DNA of 64,000 bases, from contig JAUXUD010000023.1 of NCBI GenBank assembly GCA_030680835.1, forward strand, positions 1 to 64,000, written 5' to 3'. Below the pieces are notes generated by a model. The model searched no databases. It was not told the origin of the DNA and was given only the letters and a program-made list of their open reading frames with translations. The stretch is from Bacteroidota bacterium (GTDB taxonomy: Bacteria; Bacteroidota; Bacteroidia; UKL13-3). The translations under genes and the position numbers were made by a program. Shown here piece after piece: positions 27,675-35,319 of the stretch (positions are counted from its first letter, which is position 1; the number at the start of each line of letters is the position of its first letter).

Positions 27675-28546
27675 TGTTTATGAAAAATTTATATCTGATA
27701 CTGTTTTTTATTTTAGGTATGATGGCCTGCAAACCAAAACCAATAGAAATAGAAATCAAACAGGCTGATCCCAGACTTGTAGTTTATTCTCAATATGTAA
27801 ATGGTGGATATCTGGTTGTTTCACTTACAAAAAGCTTTCCGGCCCGGCTGCCCGGAAATATTATTGACAGTAACGGGTTTCATCTCGATTCTTCTATTTT
27901 CGTAAATAATGCAGAGGTTTGGCTTAAAGGAGCCAATCTGGAATTGAAACTGGAGCAGTTTGAAAGTGGATTATACGCCTGTGAAAATGCATTCCTGAAT
28001 GATGGTGAAACGTATTTGATAGAGGTGATAGAATCCAACAGAGATTTTACTATGGGTTCAACGCAAAAAATGAAAATTGTTAGGTTCGATAGTGTGGCAG
28101 CATATAGTTCTAGAACAGGAACCAATAATAATACAGATGTTTATTATAGCTTTACAAATAATAAAAATGAAGAAAATTATTATGTAGTGAATTATTTTAC
28201 CAAAAAAGAAAGGGAACTGATTCCCGAAAAGCCGGATGCAGATTATATTGCCAGGCGTATGTTACAGCAAAATGTTAGTTTTGATTTACTTACTGACAAA
28301 GATTTTGCCAATGGTAAAATTCAGGTTTATAAAACCATCAGTAATAATTATGCAGGCGATACCCTTGTTTTGGGTTTATCAAACATAAGCAAGGGATATT
28401 TTCATTTTTTGGAAGCACAAAAACGCGCCGGAATATTATTTAATCAGTTGACTTCCGAAGTAATAAACTTTCCTACAAACATCAATAACGGTTATGGTTA
28501 TTTTAATTTGCATGAACCGGATATAAGAATTTTAGAGCTGAAGTAA
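27674..28546 (+). CDS. Second DUF4249-type surface lipoprotein
   Basis: A 290-residue lipoprotein with lipobox GMMAC (acylated Cys at residue 19) and a DUF4249-like body (YLVVSLTKSFPA ... VNNAEVWLKGANLELKL ... DGETYLIEVIE). It repeats the receptor/lipoprotein pairing seen at 19327-22728. ATG at 27674 overlaps the receptor stop; ATG at 27680 is also possible. A surface ligand-capture partner for the second receptor is the natural inference. Confidence 0.83.
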   Translation: MFMKNLYLILFFILGMMACKPKPIEIEIKQADPRLVVYSQYVNGGYLVVSLTKSFPARLPGNIIDSNGFHLDSSIFVNNAEVWLKGANLELKLEQFESGLYACENAFLNDGETYLIEVIESNRDFTMGSTQKMKIVRFDSVAAYSSRTGTNNNTDVYYSFTNNKNEENYYVVNYFTKKERELIPEKPDADYIARRMLQQNVSFDLLTDKDFANGKIQVYKTISNNYAGDTLVLGLSNISKGYFHFLEAQKRAGILFNQLTSEVINFPTNINNGYGYFNLHEPDIRILELK

Positions 28547-28588
28547 CGAGAGTCTGTCTATAATGTCTTCTGGCTGCACGAGCATTAT

Positions 28589-31270
28589 TTACTTATTTTT
28601 AAGCCCGTTCTTTAAACGCTGCTCTCCAAACTCCAGTATATGATCTATAAACTCATAAGGTTTATAATTGCTCAGCGCACATTGATGAAAAATTGCCGTA
28701 GCAGGCGTCATACCCGGCAATGAATTTACTTCTATAAAAACTACTTCAATTGCGTTTTTAGGGAGGATTCTTACAAAGGCATCGATGCGGCAATAGCCTT
28801 CAATTTTTAAAACTTTTGCAGCGGCTTTTAATTTTTCCTGAACCCTTGCGCTTATTTTTTTATTTAACAGGGGCGATGTCGCAAAGCGGGCAGGAGTAAT
28901 GTTTTGGCCTTGTCCGGCTAAAAACTTTTCTTCCAGACTTAATATTTCACCCTCTGCCAAAGTTTCGCTGGGCTCAAAAGTTTGATAGATTAATTTATTG
29001 CCTTTATAAGAAGTAAGCATTCCTCCGGTTACTTCTAAAAAATGTTTTGCTTTGCCTTTTTCTATAAATTTTTCTATCAAAAAATAGCTCTTAATCGGAA
29101 ACTCTTCTTTGGGCGATAACTTCAAACGTTCCCTTAAAAGCGCATCCATTTCTGTTTGTTTTCTGAAAACCCCATCGGCATAAGCGATCAATTGTACCCG
29201 GTTCTTAATTTTTTTTACGGCACTGCTGCAACCATCGTCAGCCGGTTTGGCGATTAATGGATAGCCGATTTTTTCAATTTTAGCGATGAGCGTTTGTTGA
29301 TTTTGTGCAAATTCTTTTTGCTGAACCAGCATATGTTCGGCAACCAGAAAGCCCTTTTTCCGGAGCAGTTCATTGGTATCGAATTTATTAATGGTTAGCT
29401 GCGAACTCGCTACATCAGAGCCGTTAAAGGGTAATTTTAATTTGTTTAATTCTTTTTGAACCGTACCATCTTCACCAGGCCGGCCATGCAAGGCAATAAA
29501 CACAATATCTGTTATTTTTTTAAGTTCAGCATAGGTAATTTTTTGGGGTTCAAACAATACAGAAGTGCTGTATTTTTCCAATATTCCCTTGCACTCCTCA
29601 ATAATCTTTTTCATGATGGGAACCTGGTGGTAATGCATCACCTTTTCGCGGATATCATCGGCATTGTCTTTTAACATTACATTAACCGGCAACAGGTACA
29701 ATTCATGGTGATCGTCGTCGCCGGTTACAAAAACAGGGAAGGGCTGGTACTTATCTGATGAAGCCAGTTTCTCATAAATATTTCTTCCGCTTTCAACCGA
29801 AATATGGCGTTCGGTGCTGTATCCGCCCATAAATACGGCAACCCGTTTTTTTGCCGCTTTTTTACTTTTGTTAATGGCCAGTTTGGCGTCGAGTTTTGCA
29901 AGCAAGTGTTTGAATGGATTATGGATACTCAGGCTTTGAATCCGTTCCCAAAGAGAAGTGCGGATGATATATGTTAAAAACTGCGATGGGTTCAGTCCGA
30001 TTTCTGCCGCCTGATGGAAGAAAAACGATGAGGGCATCATGCCTGAGGTGGTATTGGGATCATTCAAAAACAATTCACCGCTTTTACTTAAAAAACCATC
30101 AATGCGGGCATATACATGAAAGTTAAAAAAGGTAAATAAATGTTCACATGCAGTTCTTATTTCCTCAATTTTTTCTTCATTTAAATTTATGGGCGTAACC
30201 TTACGGCTCAGGCCCGGCAGGTATTTGCTACGGTAATCATAAACCTCTTGTCCTTTTACAATTTCGGTTGGAGGCAATGCCACTGCTGTACCATCTTCGT
30301 TACGCAAAACGATGCAGGAAAATTCTCTGCCATCAATAAACGATTCAATTAAACACTCGGTTTCACTATAGATGCTTTCGAGTTGCAGAATGATTTTTGT
30401 TTTAAATGCTTTATCCAGCAAGGCCCATAATTCATCGGGGTGATAATATATTTTACCATCACAAATGGCTGGCAAACCAATGCCTTCTTTTACATCGCAA
30501 ATCTTTTGAAGGAATTGAGTTTTCTCTGATTTCGATTTATTAATCCAATCTTTTTTGTTGATTACGTGTATAAAGAAAGCTTTTTTAACTGCTTCTTCAA
30601 ATGCAGCAAAATCATCTTTACTGATAACACTAACACCCACCGAACTTCCTTGATTGGCAGGCTTTACCACCAAAGGTAAGCCTACCTGCGTTTTGGCATC
30701 GGCAAAAATTTCTTTTAATTGACTGAGTTTGTTTTTTGAAAAAGCGTAATACTTTGGAACGTTTAAACCTGCTGCCTGCATCCATTGTTTTTGCAGTCGT
30801 TTGTTCATACCGATGGCACTAGGCAATATGCCCGAACCACTATATGGAATTCCCTGCCACTCGAGCAATCCCTGTATGGTTCCATCTTCACCAAAATTGC
30901 CGTGAAGTGCCAGAAATGCAAAATCAATATTCGACTTTAATTCTTCAGCAGGAATTATTTTTCCAATTTTTCGGGCCAGGGTTTTACCTTTATCTGCATA
31001 GGCAGTTTTGAGGTTTTCGGCATATACCTGAATCTCGTGTTTTGCCCCTTTTAAAAACTGTACGGATGGATAAAAATCGCGGATGGAACCCTTGTAGATA
31101 AAATGCCAGTCGAGCAGGACAAAGTTGTTAAAGCTATCCACAAAAATGGGTATGGCATCGAACATGCTTTTATCCAGATTATCATATACAGTACGTCCGC
31201 CTGCAAACGATACTTCACGCTCGCGGCTATTGCCTCCAAAAAATATCCCAATCCGGATTCGTTCACTCAT
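28589..31270 (-). CDS. Tandem double D-alanine--D-alanine ligase-like ATP-grasp protein
   Basis: An 893-residue protein made of two complete Ddl-like modules, residues about 1-465 and 474-893. Each begins with the Ddl hallmark (GGNSREREVS; GGYSTERHIS), followed by ALHGxxGEDGT and an ATP-grasp domain. Module 1 keeps QGSSVGVS, the omega-loop Tyr (YDYRSKYL) and YARID, but the metal site reads NDPN where Ddl has LEAN (Glu to Asp). Module 2 has RID and a canonical IEVN metal site, but the omega loop reads SLEEKFL with no Tyr and the Ser loop is GCSSAV. Ddl proteins are normally about 310-370 residues and single. It could supply D-Ala-D-Ala for peptidoglycan or make another dipeptide. No other cell-wall genes adjoin it. 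Confidence 0.85.
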   Translation of the reverse strand: MSERIRIGIFFGGNSREREVSFAGGRTVYDNLDKSMFDAIPIFVDSFNNFVLLDWHFIYKGSIRDFYPSVQFLKGAKHEIQVYAENLKTAYADKGKTLARKIGKIIPAEELKSNIDFAFLALHGNFGEDGTIQGLLEWQGIPYSGSGILPSAIGMNKRLQKQWMQAAGLNVPKYYAFSKNKLSQLKEIFADAKTQVGLPLVVKPANQGSSVGVSVISKDDFAAFEEAVKKAFFIHVINKKDWINKSKSEKTQFLQKICDVKEGIGLPAICDGKIYYHPDELWALLDKAFKTKIILQLESIYSETECLIESFIDGREFSCIVLRNEDGTAVALPPTEIVKGQEVYDYRSKYLPGLSRKVTPINLNEEKIEEIRTACEHLFTFFNFHVYARIDGFLSKSGELFLNDPNTTSGMMPSSFFFHQAAEIGLNPSQFLTYIIRTSLWERIQSLSIHNPFKHLLAKLDAKLAINKSKKAAKKRVAVFMGGYSTERHISVESGRNIYEKLASSDKYQPFPVFVTGDDDHHELYLLPVNVMLKDNADDIREKVMHYHQVPIMKKIIEECKGILEKYSTSVLFEPQKITYAELKKITDIVFIALHGRPGEDGTVQKELNKLKLPFNGSDVASSQLTINKFDTNELLRKKGFLVAEHMLVQQKEFAQNQQTLIAKIEKIGYPLIAKPADDGCSSAVKKIKNRVQLIAYADGVFRKQTEMDALLRERLKLSPKEEFPIKSYFLIEKFIEKGKAKHFLEVTGGMLTSYKGNKLIYQTFEPSETLAEGEILSLEEKFLAGQGQNITPARFATSPLLNKKISARVQEKLKAAAKVLKIEGYCRIDAFVRILPKNAIEVVFIEVNSLPGMTPATAIFHQCALSNYKPYEFIDHILEFGEQRLKNGLKNK

Positions 31271-31285
31271 GGCTCAAACTTAAGT

Positions 31286-31314
31286 TTTGTTTGGCAAATA
31301 ATTGTATACATTTG
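31286..31314 (+). promoter_or_regulatory. Promoter-like site before START-like gene
   Basis: TACATTTG at 31307-31314 matches TAnnTTTG, with TTTG at 31286-31289 lying 17 bp upstream (slightly short). The downstream gene starts 41 bp later. Confidence 0.45.
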
Positions 31315-31355
31315 TCTCAAATTTTGCTTAAGGCTAAAGGCCAAAAATTTACGCC

Positions 31356-31745
31356 ATGAAAGATTATAAAAAATATTACGTAATTCCAGCTCCACCGGAA
31401 GATGTTTACCTGGCCCTGACATTTGAGCCTACGATTATGTTATGGACAGGCGATGCGGCAAGTATGAAGGCAGAAGTGGGTTCAGAATTTTCGCTTTGGG
31501 ATGGAAGCATTGTGGGTAAAAATCTTGAATTTGAGGAAAATAAAAAGATTGTACAGCAATGGTATTTTGGTGAAGACGAAACCTTGAATCCATCAATAGT
31601 AACCATTAAACTGCATCCTTTAAAAGAGGCGCAAACCTCAGTGGAACTGCGCCACACAAACATTCCCAACGAAGAGTATGATGATATTGTAACGGGCTGG
31701 GATGAAAGCTATTTCGGGGAATTGTATGATTTTTATGATGAGTGA
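31356..31745 (+). CDS. START-like (AHSA1/SRPBCC fold) domain protein
   Basis: A 129-residue acidic cytoplasmic protein: YYVIPAPPEDVYLALT opening, then beta strands with WDGSIVGKNLEFEENKKIVQQW and a C-terminal helix with GWDESYFGELYDFYDE. This is the pattern of the Bacteroidota START-like family related to Aha1 C-terminal/SRPBCC proteins, small hydrophobic-ligand pockets of unknown specificity. It is divergent from the double Ddl gene (85 bp between starts). Confidence 0.85.
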   Translation: MKDYKKYYVIPAPPEDVYLALTFEPTIMLWTGDAASMKAEVGSEFSLWDGSIVGKNLEFEENKKIVQQWYFGEDETLNPSIVTIKLHPLKEAQTSVELRHTNIPNEEYDDIVTGWDESYFGELYDFYDE

Positions 31746-31797
31746 TTAATTGCTGAAACACAAATTAATGTATTCGCAAATTATGGCCTTTACGCTC

Positions 31798-31883
31798 GTA
31801 GAGACGCGATTTATCGCGTCTTAAATTGGAGGATCGCCGCATTTTGGGCGTTAATATCTAGACGCGATGAATCGCGTCTCTAC
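31798..31883. repeat. MITE/REP-like element with 13-bp terminal inverted repeats
   Basis: GTAGAGACGCGAT at 31798-31810 is the exact reverse complement of 31871-31883. Two inner palindromes (AGACGCGAT/ATCGCGTCT) lie at 31802-31821 and 31860-31879, so the element can fold as two small hairpins or one large one. A diverged relative lies at 47805-47850. It lies between two convergent genes. Confidence 0.8.
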
Positions 31884-31911
31884 CTGCATCCAACGATGAA
31901 TTGCGTTTTTA

Positions 31912-32589
31912 CTAAAGTTTCCAGTTAACAGGTTCAATCCCATTTTCCACCAAATATGCATTGGCCTTGCTAAAATGGTGATTCTCCCAAAAACCATTGT
32001 GAGCCGAGAGGGGAGAGGGATGCGCGGATTTTAAAATAAGGTGTTTGCCGGCGTCAATAAAAACAGACTTACTTTGGGCAAAACTTCCCCATAAAATAAA
32101 TACCAGGTGTTCCCTTTGTTTCGAAAGTTGCCGGATTACCTCATCGGTAAAATCTTCCCAGCCTTTTTTTTGATGCGAACCGGCTTCTGCAGCCCTTACC
32201 GTTAAGGTTGCGTTCAGCAATAATACGCCTTGCTCCGTCCATTTGGTGAGATTGCCGCTTGGTGGAATTGTAAAGCCGGGAATATCGTTTTGCAACTCTT
32301 TAAAAATATTTTTTAATGATGGAGGAAAGGGAATGCCATCGTTTACAGAAAAGCACAGACCATGTGCTTGTTTTGGGCCGTGGTAGGGATCCTGACCTAA
32401 TATTACCACCTTTGTTTTATAGAATGGGGTATTGTTAAATGCAGCAAAAATTTGAGGTCCGGGTGGGTAAATTACCTTATGCTGCGCTTTTTCCTGAACC
32501 AAAAAAGATTTTAGATTTGCAAACGAAGGTTTTAAAAAGGCTTCATTCAAAATTTCTTTCCAGGAGGGTTCAATGTTAATTTCGCTCAT
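31912..32589 (-). CDS. ung: Uracil-DNA glycosylase, family 1
   Basis: A 225-residue base-excision repair enzyme that removes uracil from DNA. The water-activating motif GQDPYHGP (Asp67) and the leucine-loop motif [11 protein letters not shown] (His190) are both intact, and the length is normal. The frame is open further upstream, but ATG at 32589 gives the standard N-terminus ([14 protein letters not shown]). It is divergent from dapD with 43 bp between the two starts, a shared promoter region. Confidence 0.97.
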   Translation of the reverse strand: MSEINIEPSWKEILNEAFLKPSFANLKSFLVQEKAQHKVIYPPGPQIFAAFNNTPFYKTKVVILGQDPYHGPKQAHGLCFSVNDGIPFPPSLKNIFKELQNDIPGFTIPPSGNLTKWTEQGVLLLNATLTVRAAEAGSHQKKGWEDFTDEVIRQLSKQREHLVFILWGSFAQSKSVFIDAGKHLILKSAHPSPLSAHNGFWENHHFSKANAYLVENGIEPVNWKL

Positions 32590-32632
32590 AATAATGTTTG
32601 TAAATATCCAATTTTGAATTGAATATTGCCAC

Positions 32633-33445
32633 ATGGAATTTCAACAAATAATTGAACAGGCCTGGGAACATAGGGAGCTGTTAAAAGACACCAAAACGCA
32701 GGATGCAATAAATGCCGTAATCGAGCAATTGGATAAGGGCATTATACGGGTAGCAGAGCCAACTGCAACCGGATGGAAAGTAAACGACTGGGTTAAAAAA
32801 GCGGTGATTCTTTATTTCCCGATTCGCAAAATGGAAACCATCGAAGTGGGCCCGATGGAGTTTCACGATAAAATGGCTTTGAAAAAAAATTATGCCGCAT
32901 TAGGGGTTCGTGTGGTACCACATGCCATTGCACGTTACGGTGCTTTTTTGGCTAAGGGAACTATTTTAATGCCAAGTTATGTAAATATAGGTGCCTATGT
33001 TGATGAAGGAACCCTGGTAGACACCTGGGCCACAGTGGGCAGTTGTGCTCAGATAGGTAAACATGTGCACTTAAGCGGAGGTGTGGGTATTGGTGGGGTA
33101 TTGGAACCGGTTCAGGCAGCTCCGGTAATTATTGAAGACAATTGTTTTATTGGTTCAAGATGTATTGTTGTAGAAGGTGTTCATATTGAACGCGAAGCTG
33201 TTTTGGGAGCGGGGGTAACGCTTACCATGAGTACAAAAATAATAGATGTTACAGGGCCTGAACCCAAAGAATACAAAGGCCGGGTTCCAAGCCGTTCGGT
33301 GGTAATTCCGGGAAGTTATACCAAACAATTTGCTGCAGGTTCTTTTCAGGTCCCATGTGCGTTAATTATAGGTGAACGCAAAGCCAGTACCGATTTAAAG
33401 ACTTCATTGAATAATGCACTCAGGGAATATGATGTAGCGGTTTGA
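32633..33445 (+). CDS. dapD: Tetrahydrodipicolinate N-succinyltransferase
   Basis: A 270-residue left-handed beta-helix enzyme that succinylates tetrahydrodipicolinate from succinyl-CoA in the DAP/lysine pathway, feeding peptidoglycan and lysine. Hexapeptide-repeat strands run from about 100 to 230 ([50 protein letters not shown]). The family-specific N-terminal helical domain is complete. It stands alone, with a heptamer array beginning 3 bp after its stop. Confidence 0.96.
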   Translation: MEFQQIIEQAWEHRELLKDTKTQDAINAVIEQLDKGIIRVAEPTATGWKVNDWVKKAVILYFPIRKMETIEVGPMEFHDKMALKKNYAALGVRVVPHAIARYGAFLAKGTILMPSYVNIGAYVDEGTLVDTWATVGSCAQIGKHVHLSGGVGIGGVLEPVQAAPVIIEDNCFIGSRCIVVEGVHIEREAVLGAGVTLTMSTKIIDVTGPEPKEYKGRVPSRSVVIPGSYTKQFAAGSFQVPCALIIGERKASTDLKTSLNNALREYDVAV

Positions 33446-33447
33446 TT

Positions 33448-33496
33448 TACGATGTACGATATACAATGTACGATGTACGATGTAAAATATACAAAT
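33448..33496. repeat. Heptamer tandem array (TACGATG)x7
   Basis: Seven 7-bp units (TACGATG with variants TACGATA, TACAATG, TAAAATA) start near the dapD stop codon. The core TACGATG unit is close to the reverse complement of the ACATCGT unit at 14032-14069. Confidence 0.85.
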
Positions 33497-33510
33497 AATT
33501 CATTGTATAT

Positions 33511-33594
33511 AATTCATACTTCATAATTCAAAACTCATAACTCATAACTCATAACTCATAACTCATAACTCATAACTCATAACTCATAACTCAT
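33511..33594. repeat. Heptamer tandem array (AACTCAT)x12
   Basis: Twelve 7-bp units (mostly AACTCAT, first units AATTCAT, ACTTCAT, AATTCAA), ending 6 bp from the stop codon of the minus-strand DUF4290 gene. The near-perfect copies at the 33532-33594 end suggest recent expansion there. Confidence 0.9.
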
Positions 33595-33600
33595 AATTGG

Positions 33601-34320
33601 TTATGGATTGCGGCGTTTGAAATTCTTGTAGTTTGGATTGCCGCCGCTATTGCCTCCGCCACCGCGGTTACTTTTATATTTATTACTGCGGTTTTGGTTG
33701 CTGTTTCTGTAGTTGCCCGAATTGCCAAAACTATCGTCGGTAATGGGAGTTATGCGGCGCTGTTGCATGCTTTTAAACTGCAGGTCATCGCTTTCATTAA
33801 TCCGTATTTTACCACCGGTTAAAAATTCCAGATGCGCCATTACTTCTTCATCATTCAGCATCTCAGCGTTCCAGGCTTTACTGCTCATTTTCATAAATGA
33901 ACCAATGGCATTGATATATGCGGTACGAAACGGACCTTCTTCGAGCTCGGCCACTTTCTTTAAAATAGAAGCCACATTTTTTCCGTAAAACCTGAATTTT
34001 ATCGGCGACTGTGGATATTTCATCGGATCAGGCCGGGCCTTAATGGTTTCGGGTGATGGCACAGGATAGGGCGAGTCTACATCCAGTTTAAAATCACTCA
34101 TTACAAAAAGGTGATCCCATAACTTGTGTTTATAGTCAACCACATCGCGTAAATGCGGATTTAACTGACCCATTAATTTAATTATTTCGTTGGCAATGCG
34201 TTGGCGTTTCTCGCGGTCGGGCTCTGCAACTGCCACTTCAATCATTTTCTGAATGCAACGGCCATATTCAGAAATCAACAATTTACCTCTTTCGGTATTG
34301 TACTGTAAGCTTAATTCCAT
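33601..34320 (-). CDS. DUF4290 domain protein
   Basis: A 239-residue cytoplasmic protein specific to Bacteroidota. It has a helical N-terminal DUF4290 domain (MELSLQYNTERGKLLISEYG ... HLRDVVDYKHKLWDHLF ... PMKYPQSPIKFRFYGKNV, to about residue 180) and a disordered C-terminal tail rich in Asn, Ser, Arg and Gly (NRSNKYKSNRGGGGNSGG), which suggests RNA or nucleic-acid contact. Function unknown. ATG at 34320 gives the conserved family start; the frame remains open for 28 more codons upstream. Confidence 0.9.
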   Translation of the reverse strand: MELSLQYNTERGKLLISEYGRCIQKMIEVAVAEPDREKRQRIANEIIKLMGQLNPHLRDVVDYKHKLWDHLFVMSDFKLDVDSPYPVPSPETIKARPDPMKYPQSPIKFRFYGKNVASILKKVAELEEGPFRTAYINAIGSFMKMSSKAWNAEMLNDEEVMAHLEFLTGGKIRINESDDLQFKSMQQRRITPITDDSFGNSGNYRNSNQNRSNKYKSNRGGGGNSGGNPNYKNFKRRNP

Positions 34321-34441
34321 GTTTGTGCGTGCAAGATAAGTAATTAATTTGAAAAGTGGAAATTGTCCACCTTCGCTAAAGCTATGGTGGATAAAAGGGA
34401 GCAAATGTCTGAACTATGATTTATGTGATTTGTATGATTAA

Positions 34442-34633
34442 TATGATGACAATTATCCATTTTCGGATGCACCAAAACTAACGGATAAAAAACTTTGCAT
34501 TCATTGCGATAATATCATTATTGTTGGCGACTATAAAGTTATTAAACATAATGACTTTGAATACATTTGTTGTCCGAATGCGCCTGATTGCAATGGGACT
34601 GTTATTGATTGGATGCCGGTTGATATGAAGTAA
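34442..34633 (+). pseudogene. 5'-truncated small zinc-ribbon-like reading frame
   Basis: A 63-codon open stretch directly after an in-frame TAA, with no in-frame ATG near its start. It encodes LCIHCDN ... YICCPNAPDCNGTVIDWMP, which has two Cys pairs like a small zinc ribbon. Good protein-like composition and a normal stop suggest that it is the tail of a once-larger or frameshifted gene. The sequence before it (34415-34447) is low-complexity ATGATT-like DNA. Confidence 0.5.
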
Positions 34634-34675
34634 TAGTCTTGTTCTTCAAAAAAATGGAACCATCAAAAAAACTAA

Positions 34676-34855
34676 AAGGTTTATAGAACTGGTGGCAATT
34701 TAGTTTATACAATTCAAGGCAGGTTGATACTGGAAAAAGAAATAAGCAAACAAACCGAAAGTTTAGCGCTTAGAGAAATAAAGGTTGGCTTATATTTAGC
34801 TGTAATCAAAGCTGGTGATGTTGTGAGAACATTTAGGGTGGTTAAAGGTGAGTAA
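34676..34855 (+). pseudogene. Orphan T9SS type A sorting-domain tail
   Basis: A 59-codon open stretch after an in-frame TAA. Its translation (VYTIQGRLILEKEISKQ ... KVGLYLAVIKAGDVVRTFRVVKG) matches the last 50 residues of a T9SS C-terminal sorting domain: G-R-x-(I/L) strand, GLY(L/F) strand and final K-x-V strand. The rest of the secreted protein is missing, so this is a gene remnant. Confidence 0.65.
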
Positions 34856-34948
34856 GTTTTTGTTTCAAAACTCTTGATTGTAATTGGCAATTAAAGTTCA
34901 TTCAATAATTTATTTGACAGCTTTATGGAAATTAACTATTTTTGATTA

Positions 34949-35152
34949 ATGATAGATATTCAATTGTATACGAAATTATCAAAACTGCCTTTAAATTTGA
35001 AAAAGGAGGTTGAAGTCTTTATTGATTTTTTAACTTATAAAATTAAAGGAGAGAATAAATCAAATAAAAGAATTTCCGGTCTGGCAAGCGGACTTATTAA
35101 AATGAAGGACAATTTTGATGAACCGATTGAAGGATTCAAGGATTATATGTAA
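34949..35152 (+). CDS. DUF2281-like small protein (antitoxin-like)
   Basis: A 67-residue acidic protein starting MIDIQLYTKLSKLPLNLKKE and ending FDEPIEGFKDYM, matching the DUF2281/VapB-like small proteins usually encoded just upstream of a PIN-domain (VapC) toxin. No PIN gene follows; only a short, broken frame is present. It may be an orphan antitoxin left after toxin loss (inference). Confidence 0.75.
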   Translation: MIDIQLYTKLSKLPLNLKKEVEVFIDFLTYKIKGENKSNKRISGLASGLIKMKDNFDEPIEGFKDYM

Positions 35153-35162
35153 TGGATTATTT

Positions 35163-35276
35163 ATGGAGCCAAATCCTACCACTCTGAAAGACATAAATGA
35201 AGCAAAAAAAGGTAAGTCAAAAAAATATAAAAGCGCTGAAGGACTTATTTCATTCCTTAACCAATAAGAACAATTA
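35163..35276 (+). pseudogene. Possible antitoxin-like remnant
   Basis: ATG at 35163 opens a 37-codon frame (MEPNPTTLKDINEAKKGKSK ...). A one-base shift at the A6 run 35219-35224 would give the more antitoxin-like ending KKYKSAEGLISFLNQ with a stop at 35264. The choice between a real short peptide and a frameshifted remnant cannot be made here. Confidence 0.3.
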
Positions 35277-35291
35277 ACGCCTTATTTTAAA

Positions 35292-35319
35292 TTTCCTACT
35301 TCCTATTTCCTACTTTCTA
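35292..35319. repeat. Heptamer tandem array (YTTCCTA)x4 containing recN stop
   Basis: Four 7-bp units (TTTCCTA, CTTCCTA, TTTCCTA, CTTTCTA). The last three bases, CTA, are the recN stop codon (TAG on the minus strand), so the array runs into the end of the gene. Confidence 0.75.

Noticed and set aside
28589-31270. Double Ddl as an assembly or frameshift artefact joining two genes
   Set aside because: The reading frame is continuous through a charged linker (about 465-474), and the two halves differ strongly in sequence, so it is not a duplicated read segment.
33448-33600. Possible CRISPR array
   Set aside because: The period is 7 bp with no spacers between repeats and no cas genes nearby; these are simple heptamer repeats.
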